A DNA stretch of 11,349 nt. Origin: Clostridium sp. UBA1056 (lineage in GTDB: Bacteria; Bacillota; Clostridia; Clostridiales; Clostridiaceae). The notes under the pieces were generated by a model that worked only from the letters and a program-made list of their open reading frames with translations, was not told the DNA's origin and searched no databases. Made by a program: the position numbers and the translations under genes. Every line of letters begins with the position of its first letter. The first letter of the stretch is position 1. The DNA is taken from NCBI GenBank assembly GCA_002316385.1, contig DCDL01000041.1, forward strand, positions 48,086-59,434. The letters run 5' to 3'. This document shows positions 7,086-11,349 of this stretch, piece after piece.

Positions 7086-7322
7086 ATGAAGAATAGAATA
7101 AAAGAACTTCGTGAGTTTATGGGAATAACTCAAGAGCAGCTTGGAAAGCTTATAGGTGTATCAAGGCAGGCAATTAATGCTATAGAGACAGAAAAATTCG
7201 AGCCTTCAATATGGTTAGCCTATGATATTTCAAAGGTGTTTAACTGTTCTATAGAGGATATTTTTATCTTTGAAGAAAGTGAAAGAAAATCTAGATCACA
7301 GCAAAGTAGAGGTGTAGTTTAA
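7086..7322 (+). CDS. XRE-family helix-turn-helix regulator (single-domain)
   Basis: This 78-aa DNA-binding protein is a bare Cro/CI-type HTH of the YozG-like type common in Firmicutes. The HTH spans about residues 13-36, with I-T-Q-E-Q-L-G in helix 2 and V-S-R-Q-A-I-N in the recognition helix. K-F-E-P-S (37-41) and the hydrophobic S-I-E-D-I-F (55-60) are typical of the family. The C-terminal 15 residues are polar and probably disordered. GGAGG lies 7 nt before the ATG. It ends directly against the deformylase start (TAA then ATG, no gap), so the two are cotranscribed and probably translationally coupled. It most likely regulates its own operon through the inverted repeat around the promoter. 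Confidence 0.88.
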   Translation: MKNRIKELREFMGITQEQLGKLIGVSRQAINAIETEKFEPSIWLAYDISKVFNCSIEDIFIFEESERKSRSQQSRGVV

Positions 7323-7775
7323 ATGGCATTAAGAAAAATTAGGCTTTCAAGTGATGACATATTGAGAAAAAAAAGTAAAGTGGTTGAAAAGGTAGATGAT
7401 AGAATAAGGCTAATTTTAAATGATATGGCAGATACTATGTATAATACGGAAAATGGTGGTGGATTAGCGGCTCCACAGGTAGGAATATTAAAAAGGTTGG
7501 TTGTAATAGATATGGGACAAGGATTGATAAAATTAGTTAATCCAAGGATAGTTTATCAAGAAGGAGAACAAAAGGTTGTAGAGGGTTGCTTAAGTATACC
7601 AAATACTTGGGGAAAGCTAAAAAGACCATCAAAGGTTATAGTGCAAGCCTTAGACGAGAATGGTGAGGAAGTTACATTTACTGGGACAGGTGACTTAGCA
7701 AAATGCTTCTGTCATGAAATTGACCATTTAGATGGAATACTATTTACTGATCTTGTAACAGAATATGTAAAATAA
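7323..7775 (+). CDS. def: Peptide deformylase
   Basis: Peptide deformylase removes the formyl group from the initiator Met of nascent proteins, using a metal ion. All three signature motifs are present: G-G-G-L-A-A-P-Q at 45-52 (motif 1), E-G-C-L-S at 87-91 with metal ligand Cys89 (motif 2), and H-E-I-D-H at 131-135 with the His ligands and catalytic Glu132 (motif 3). At 150 aa it has the usual length of the short clostridial type. GAGGTG (7309-7314), inside the end of the regulator gene, lies 8 nt before the ATG. It is not beside fmt or priA, the common housekeeping setting, but under an XRE regulator. It may therefore be an additional, regulated copy; that cannot be settled from this window. 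Confidence 0.95.
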   Translation: MALRKIRLSSDDILRKKSKVVEKVDDRIRLILNDMADTMYNTENGGGLAAPQVGILKRLVVIDMGQGLIKLVNPRIVYQEGEQKVVEGCLSIPNTWGKLKRPSKVIVQALDENGEEVTFTGTGDLAKCFCHEIDHLDGILFTDLVTEYVK

Positions 7776-7789
7776 TATAATGAAATTAT

Positions 7790-7826
7790 ACTACACTAGT
7801 TATATATTTTATAAAACTAGTGTAGT
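7790..7826 (+). terminator. Hairpin between the deformylase and acetyltransferase genes
   Basis: ACTACACTAGTT (7790-7801) and AACTAGTGTAGT (7815-7826) form a perfect 12-bp stem with a 13-nt A/U loop, starting 14 nt after the def stop. Only TAAGTG follows, so the U-tract is poor. It may be a weak terminator or a 3'-end stabiliser that lets some transcription reach the downstream acetyltransferase, which lacks a clear promoter of its own. Confidence 0.55.
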
Positions 7827-7874
7827 TAAGTGATAATTAATATTAAATTGCAGTAGAATACAGGAGAGGTTTTT

Positions 7875-8516
7875 ATGAATAAAAATTTAGGCCCTAATCC
7901 AAAGGATATATATCCAAATTCAAATATAAAGCAAATTTGTTTCATAAAAAATGTTATTAAAAATCCTAATATAATAGTTGGTGATTATACCTATTATAGT
8001 GATGAAAATGAAGCAGAGGAGTTTGAGAAACATGTAACTCATCACTATGAATTTATAGGAGATAAATTAATCATTGGAAAGTTCTGTGCAATTGCTTCAG
8101 GAGTAGAGTTTGTTATGAATGGGGCAAATCATAGAATGAATAGTGTAACAACCTACCCATTTAATATTATGGGAAACGGATGGGAAGTTTCAATACCAAC
8201 CATAGAGGATTTATCATTTAAAGGTGATACGATAGTAGGAAATGATGTCTGGATAGGACAAAATGTAACGATTATGGCAGGTGTAAAAATTGGTGATGGG
8301 GCTATAGTTGCAGCAAATTCGGTTGTTACTAAAGATATTCCAGCATATAATATTGCAGGAGGAAATCCCATTAAAATAATTCGTAAAAGATTTGAGGATA
8401 ATCTTATAGAATATCTTCTTAAGATAAAATGGTGGGACTGGTCACCAGAAAAGATTTTTTCTAATTTGGATAAATTATGTAGCTTAGATTTAGAAAAAAT
8501 AAAAGATATAAAATAG
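7875..8516 (+). CDS. Vat/CatB-type xenobiotic O-acetyltransferase
   Basis: This 213-aa hexapeptide-repeat (left-handed beta-helix) acetyltransferase is closely related in pattern to streptogramin A acetyltransferases (VatA, VatD). It has the Vat N-terminus G-P-N-P (6-9), V-G-D-Y-T-Y-Y (35-41), D-K-L-I-I-G-K-F-C (63-71) and the catalytic segment N-G-A-N-H-R-M (82-88) with His86. The hexapeptide coils run from about 116 to 168 (I-V-G-N-D-V-W-I-G, V-K-I-G-D-G-A-I-V) and are followed by A-G-G-N-P (161-165) and K-W-W-D-W (185-189). Such enzymes form trimers and use acetyl-CoA. Its divergence from typed Vat proteins means the substrate may be a streptogramin-like drug or something else. AGGAG (7862-7866) lies 8 nt before the ATG. 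It is monocistronic with its own terminator. Confidence 0.88.
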   Translation: MNKNLGPNPKDIYPNSNIKQICFIKNVIKNPNIIVGDYTYYSDENEAEEFEKHVTHHYEFIGDKLIIGKFCAIASGVEFVMNGANHRMNSVTTYPFNIMGNGWEVSIPTIEDLSFKGDTIVGNDVWIGQNVTIMAGVKIGDGAIVAANSVVTKDIPAYNIAGGNPIKIIRKRFEDNLIEYLLKIKWWDWSPEKIFSNLDKLCSLDLEKIKDIK

Positions 8517-8532
8517 TTTTTATAAATTAAAA

Positions 8533-8574
8533 TACCTTGTTATTACTTAAATAACGAGGTAATTTTGTTTTTTG
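8533..8574 (+). terminator. Intrinsic terminator after the Vat-like gene
   Basis: A 12-bp stem with one G-U pair (8533-8544 with 8550-8561) closes a 5-nt loop and is followed by TTTTGTTTTTT. It starts 16 nt after the stop codon. Confidence 0.85.
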
Positions 8575-8654
8575 ATTATACTTAAAATATTATAATTTAA
8601 TGAGGTATTTTAGTAAAAATATAAAATCATTATTTACATGAGAATTGAGATAAA

Positions 8655-8698
8655 ACTAAAAAACTTTGAGAATAGAGGTGTTTGACCTCTTTTTTAGT
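8655..8698 (+). terminator. Orphan terminator-like hairpin
   Basis: AGAGGT (8674-8679) pairs with ACCTCT (8685-8690) around GTTTG and is followed by TTTTT. Outer arms ACTAAAAA (8655-8662) and TTTTTAGT (8691-8698) can pair as well, which makes a two-tier palindrome active on either strand. No gene precedes it after the Vat-like gene's own terminator, so it may end a short unannotated RNA within 8575-8673 or be a relic of a lost gene. Confidence 0.5.
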
Positions 8699-8713
8699 GT
8701 ACATAGATTTAAT

Positions 8714-8880
8714 AATAATCTCTTATGTAAAATATATGAATTATTTTATGATAAGGGATTATTTTATCATATGACTACCCGCTCTAATACTCCCATCTTA
8801 TTCAAAGTGGGAGTAAAGAGCGGCTATTACCTTGGATAACGATTTCTAACCTAGTATAAATAGGCGAATGGCTATAGTTT
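8714..8880 (+). ncRNA. Candidate structured noncoding RNA or mobile-element end
   Basis: Three hairpins lie in tandem. The first is a 13-bp stem with one G-U (8714-8726 with 8751-8763). The second is a two-tier GC-rich hairpin: CCGCTCT (8779-8785) with AGAGCGG (8817-8823), enclosing TACTCCCA (8788-8795) with TGGGAGTA (8808-8815). The third is CCTA/TAGG (8850-8853 with 8861-8864). The island 8778-8877 is far more GC-rich and less A/T-repetitive than its surroundings, and GGCTAT occurs at 8822-8827 and 8870-8875. It could be a clostridial structured RNA (the raiA motif would be worth testing) or the hairpin end of an IS200/IS605-type element. No transposase is present. The strand is inferred from the possible upstream promoter. 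Confidence 0.45.
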
Positions 8881-9167
8881 TTAGATTATGAATTTTTGTT
8901 TACGTCCTGTATATATTACTTTGCATTTTAATTATAAAAAATTATGTTTCTTCTATGTGGTCTAAACCTAATAGTACCAATAGATTGAAAGCCCAAGAAT
9001 ATAAAAATATAAAAACATACGAAAGGTTAATGAGGTTCAGCTGATAATCTTTAATTAGGATAAATATAATTGTTTTCTAAAATATGCTGTGTAAAATTAA
9101 GAATATTATAACAATATATTCTGTAATGATATATAATTTAAATATATACTTTATGTTAAGGAGTGAA

Positions 9168-9377
9168 ATGTAAGAAGATAGCTAATTTTTATGGATCTAA
9201 TGGAAGAAAAGCAGCTCCTTTAGCTTTGCTAAGAGGAAAGGTAACAGTATTTGATATTTAAGAAGAAAATAAAAAGTAGCTCTGAAATTAGCTCATTGTG
9301 CAAATACTTCTATTGATTATATTGTTGGAGATGTATAGGATATTGACTTAAATACTTATGGTAATTATTTGAAATAA
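9168..9377 (+). pseudogene. Decayed class I SAM-dependent methyltransferase, 5' remnant
   Basis: The Shine-Dalgarno AAGGAG (9158-9163) and an ATG at 9168 survive. A single T at 9171 then shifts the frame. Reading from 9172 gives K-K-I-A-N-F-Y-G-S-N-G-R-K-A-A-P-L-A-L-L, then K-V-T-V-F-D-I: motif I and the following strand of a Rossmann methyltransferase. A TAA interrupts at 9259-9261. A one-base loss near 9277-9278 returns to the ATG frame, which reads A-L-K-L-A-H-C-A-N and D-Y-I-V-G-D-V. A TAG follows at 9336-9338, then D-I-D-L-N-T-Y-G-N-Y before a final TAA. The rest of the methyltransferase is missing. The identity is inferred from the residue pattern; the damage is directly visible. Confidence 0.75.
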
Positions 9378-9387
9378 ATATACGTCA

Positions 9388-9416
9388 TTGACATGTATTT
9401 AAAAATTATTTATATA
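9388..9416 (+). promoter_or_regulatory. Promoter of the arylamine N-acetyltransferase gene
   Basis: A perfect TTGACA (9388-9393) lies 17 bp before TATATA (9411-9416). The predicted start is near 9423, inside the Shine-Dalgarno GGAGGA (9421-9426), so the leader would be only about 12 nt. An in-frame ATG at 9393 falls inside the -35 box and cannot be the start for this promoter. Confidence 0.65.
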
Positions 9417-9434
9417 TTACGGAGGACATATACC

Positions 9435-10214
9435 ATGATATACAATGAAGAGCAAATTAATATCTACTTACGTAAAATAGGATACAATAAGAAGATTGAA
9501 CTGAATGGAAAAACACTTCAACACTTACAAATTGCTCACTTAAAAAATATTCCATATGAAAACTTAGATATTTTAAATCATGTTCCACTGTCTCTTGAAG
9601 CGGAAGACTTATTCAAAAAAATGATAATAAACCGTAGGGGCGGGTATTGCTTTGAACTAAACGGATTATATAGCAATTTGTTAAAAAGCCTTGGTTTTAA
9701 TGTCATAAACCTGGCAGGGCGTTTCGCAAATGATGAGACTACTATTAAGATGCGAAGCCATCGGATACTTAAAGTTACAACGAATGATGGTATCTATATC
9801 TGTGATGTGGGTGTAAGAAGTGAATCACCTAGAATAGCACTTAAATTGATAGATGGGTTAATACAAAATGACGGTGTAAGTGAATATAAATTTGAGCATG
9901 ATGACTTTTATGGACATACCCTTTGGCAAAAAGAACAAGATAAAGGCTGGAAAAGAATTTATGGCTTTACAGAAGAATCTCAACTGGACATTGATTATAT
10001 CATGCCTTCTTTCTTCTGCGAGAAACATCTACAATCACTTTTTACTGGATATAAAAAAATATCAATTTTTACTGATACATCTAATATTACTCTTGTAGAC
10101 GATACGTTACAAATCTATGAAAATGCAAAAGTAATGAAAAAAGTCGAGTTAAAAAATAAAGAGGAAATCGATGACGCACTTGAAAAGTATTTCGGAATAA
10201 AAATAAATGATTAG
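9435..10214 (+). CDS. nat: Arylamine N-acetyltransferase
   Basis: This 259-aa enzyme belongs to the NAT family, which transfers acetyl from acetyl-CoA to arylamines, hydrazines or arylhydroxylamines through a Cys thioester. The catalytic triad is complete: Cys72 in R-G-G-Y-C-F-E-L-N (68-76), His109 in R-S-H-R (107-110) and Asp124 in C-D-V-G (123-126). The N-terminal I-P-Y-E-N-L (39-44) is also diagnostic. Length is normal for bacterial NATs. An upstream in-frame ATG at 9393 would add 14 residues, but GGAGGA (9421-9426) fixes the start at 9435, 8 nt downstream. Its codons (CGT, CGG, GCG, CTG) look less A/T-biased than those of its neighbours, which hints at later acquisition. It follows a decayed methyltransferase gene and has its own promoter. 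Confidence 0.95.
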   Translation: MIYNEEQINIYLRKIGYNKKIELNGKTLQHLQIAHLKNIPYENLDILNHVPLSLEAEDLFKKMIINRRGGYCFELNGLYSNLLKSLGFNVINLAGRFANDETTIKMRSHRILKVTTNDGIYICDVGVRSESPRIALKLIDGLIQNDGVSEYKFEHDDFYGHTLWQKEQDKGWKRIYGFTEESQLDIDYIMPSFFCEKHLQSLFTGYKKISIFTDTSNITLVDDTLQIYENAKVMKKVELKNKEEIDDALEKYFGIKIND

Positions 10215-10234
10215 AAAGATTATAGGACTAGTAG

Positions 10235-10459
10235 ACAATTGCGATTATAAGATGGGAAAAGTTTGAAGCGCTAAGTAACAAAGATGGAATTACTTTATTA
10301 CAAAATAGAATTGAAAGATTGCAACAACTTTTAAAAGAAAAGTTTTCTACTAAAACTAGTATAGAATATTTTCATGATAGGGTAAATATTCAAATTTCAT
10401 ATTATCAACAATTACTAAGGCAATATGAAAGTACATATTCCTATTTTAATGAAGAGTAG
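10235..10459 (+). pseudogene. Start-less 74-codon open stretch, possible gene remnant
   Basis: The frame from 10235 to the TAG at 10457-10459 reads as a plausible helical, Gln-rich protein fragment, for example W-E-K-F-E-A-L at 10253-10273, R-I-E-R-L-Q-Q-L-L, and S-Y-Y-Q-Q-L-L-R-Q-Y near the end. It is preceded by two tandem TAG stops (10229-10234) and has no ATG or GTG and no Shine-Dalgarno; the only TTG is well inside. An out-of-frame ATG at 10207 opens a 19-codon frame that would need a frameshift near 10250 to join it. I do not recognise the family. It could be the 3' end of a lost gene or a chance open frame. Confidence 0.35.
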
Positions 10460-10539
10460 ATATTAAAATATTGATTAAGTTATTAATTTTAAAAATGTAT
10501 TATAAAGATTTTAAACATATGAGGAAATAATCTTTGTCT

Positions 10540-10555
10540 TGTAACACTTATTACA
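10540..10555. promoter_or_regulatory. Crp/Fnr-type operator palindrome
   Basis: TGTAA-N6-TTACA is a perfect inverted repeat with the half-site spacing of CRP sites (TGTGA-N6-TCACA). It lies 74 bp before the Crp/Fnr-family gene and is centred 41.5 bp upstream of the start predicted from the extended -10 element. A looser related repeat, TGTGA-N7-TTACA, overlaps the -10 region at 10572-10588. Confidence 0.65.
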
Positions 10556-10573
10556 GCAATTTACAGTGACGTG

Positions 10574-10582
10574 TGATATTAT
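10574..10582 (+). promoter_or_regulatory. Extended -10 promoter of the Crp/Fnr-family gene
   Basis: TGA-TATTAT at 10574-10582 is an extended -10 element predicting a start near 10589 and a leader of about 41 nt. No consensus -35 exists at the proper distance, as expected for an activator-dependent promoter. TTTACA at 10560-10565 is too close to this -10 to serve as its -35. Confidence 0.45.
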
Positions 10583-10629
10583 ATTACAAAATGAAGAAAT
10601 AAAGGATTAGTAAGGAATGGTGAAGTCTT

Positions 10630-11319
10630 ATGGATGAAAAATGGATTAATCAGTTAATGACCATTGAGTTATTTAAAGATATTGAAAAAGAAGAGCTTAG
10701 AAGTGTATTAAGTTGTTTAAAGTCTAGCATAAAAACCTATAAAAAAAGAGATATAATAACTATTGAAAAAGATAAATTAACTGGGATAGGAGTAGTTTTA
10801 GAGGGTGAAGTAAGTGTTAGTAAGGAAACTTTAGATGGTGATAGAGTTATGATGTCAAGAGTAAAAAGAGGAGATTTATTTGGAGAAATAGATGCTTTTT
10901 CTAAGGATGGATGGCTTTCAACTGTAGAGGCGTATACTGATTGTACTATCCTATTTTTACACCCAGATAAGATTGTGGGAGTATGTAATAAAGCGTGTCA
11001 GGGACACAAAAATCTAATACAGAACATGTTGCAAATAGTAGCTAAAAAGGCTCTTAGCTTAAATGAAAAGGTAGAAATTCTTTCATTAAAGAGTATAAGA
11101 AAGAAAATTAGCACATACTTAATTCAGCAATATAATATTAATAATAGTCTTACCTTTGATATACCTTTAAAGAGAAATGAATTAGCTGAATATATACTAG
11201 TATCTAGACCTTCCCTTTCGAGAGAATTAATAAATATGAAGGAAGAAGGAATTATAGATTTTCACAGAAGTTCCTTTCAAATAATTGATCTAAAAAGTTT
11301 AAAAGAATGTCTAGGATAA
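10630..11319 (+). CDS. Crp/Fnr-family transcriptional regulator
   Basis: This 229-aa regulator has an N-terminal cyclic-nucleotide-binding beta-roll (about 15-110; G-V-V-L-E-G-E-V at 54-61, G-D-L-F-G-E at 81-86), a long dimer helix (about 125-150) and a C-terminal winged HTH (about 155-222). The HTH is visible as R-N-E-L-A-E-Y (182-188) and the recognition segment S-R-P-S-L-S-R-E-L (192-200). It lacks the N-terminal cysteine cluster of [4Fe-4S] Fnr. Cysteines at 29, 105, 119, 123 and 227 are scattered, with C119-x3-C123 as the only pair. The effector is therefore unknown; haem, redox or nitrosative signals as in HcpR-like clostridial members are possible. GGTGA (10619-10623) precedes the ATG by 6 nt. 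The CRP-geometry palindrome upstream suggests autoregulation. Its targets, probably beyond 11319, are not in the window. Confidence 0.9.
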   Translation: MDEKWINQLMTIELFKDIEKEELRSVLSCLKSSIKTYKKRDIITIEKDKLTGIGVVLEGEVSVSKETLDGDRVMMSRVKRGDLFGEIDAFSKDGWLSTVEAYTDCTILFLHPDKIVGVCNKACQGHKNLIQNMLQIVAKKALSLNEKVEILSLKSIRKKISTYLIQQYNINNSLTFDIPLKRNELAEYILVSRPSLSRELINMKEEGIIDFHRSSFQIIDLKSLKECLG

Positions 11320-11349
11320 AGAGTTATTCAAGAGAGGCTTTCTCAAAAT

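Larger units (their letters stand above)
8575..9167. other. Gene-free, hairpin-rich intergenic region
   Basis: About 590 bp with no coding frame that I can support. It holds an orphan terminator (8655-8698), a possible promoter (TTGACC 8682-8687, TAGATT 8704-8709, 16-bp spacing), two mutually exclusive A/U hairpins (8714-8771), a GC-rich two-tier hairpin (8779-8823) and further paired sequence to about 8880. From 8881 to 9150 it is A+T-rich and I see no clear structure. Confidence 0.55.

Noticed and set aside
8153..8371. Antisense open frame within the Vat-like gene
   Set aside because: It is the shadow of the hexapeptide-repeat coding sequence, with no start signal.
9393..9434. Upstream ATG start for the N-acetyltransferase
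   Set aside because: The ATG lies in the -35 box of the best promoter, and a strong GGAGGA sits just before the ATG at 9435.
9880..10098. Sense-strand alternative frame of 72 codons inside the N-acetyltransferase gene
   Set aside because: It overlaps a complete enzyme gene in another frame and has no ribosome-binding site.
10630..11319. Oxygen-sensing [4Fe-4S] Fnr
   Set aside because: The N-terminal cysteine cluster is absent; only scattered cysteines are present, so the effector is left open.
11320..11349. Terminator after the Crp/Fnr-family gene
   Set aside because: GAGA/TCTC around GGCTT is only a 4-bp stem, and the window ends before any U-tract could be seen.

Overview
The window is very A+T-rich, with strong GGAGG-type ribosome-binding sites, canonical sigma-A promoters and U-tailed hairpin terminators. 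Its protein families (YoaP-type GNAT, DUF6320, DUF6323/DUF6179, a Vat-like acetyltransferase, a short clostridial peptide deformylase) point to a Clostridium-like member of the Firmicutes. I see no rRNA, tRNA, CRISPR array, intact transposase or phage gene. It reads as a chromosomal accessory region.

Layout. (1) 1-800: a minus-strand minimal-nucleotidyltransferase-like gene with its own promoter; an inverted repeat lies beyond its 3' end. (2) 1188-5000: a plus-strand operon of a condensation-type acyltransferase, a zinc-ribbon six-helix membrane protein (DUF6320), an HSL-type alpha/beta hydrolase, and a GNAT-YoaP protein that most likely starts at a TTG codon. It is closed by an 18-bp perfect terminator stem. 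(3) 5036-7000: a strong promoter and a leader with a hairpin drive two overlapping genes of unknown function (DUF6323, DUF6179). (4) 7009-7826: a promoter flanked by an 8-bp inverted repeat drives an XRE-type regulator and an abutting peptide deformylase. (5) 7862-8574: a Vat/CatB-type left-handed beta-helix acetyltransferase related to streptogramin A acetyltransferases, with its own terminator.

(6) 8575-9167 has no gene but is dense in hairpins: an orphan terminator, an AU-rich hairpin with a mutually exclusive alternative, and a GC-rich two-tier hairpin followed by more paired sequence. This is the best candidate for an unannotated structured RNA or the end of a mobile element. (7) 9168-9377 is a decayed class I SAM methyltransferase with two indels and in-frame stops. 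(8) 9388-10214 is an arylamine N-acetyltransferase with a complete Cys-His-Asp triad. A start-less 74-codon open stretch follows. (9) 10540-11319 is a Crp/Fnr-family regulator with a CRP-geometry palindrome just upstream of its promoter.

Theme. Four unrelated acyl-transfer folds (condensation-type, GNAT, left-handed beta-helix, NAT) occur within 9 kb. With the extra deformylase and the Vat-like enzyme this suggests handling of xenobiotics or secondary metabolites, but that is inference. The acyltransferase/membrane protein/hydrolase set and the DUF6323-DUF6179 pair are the two coherent protein systems of unknown function here.
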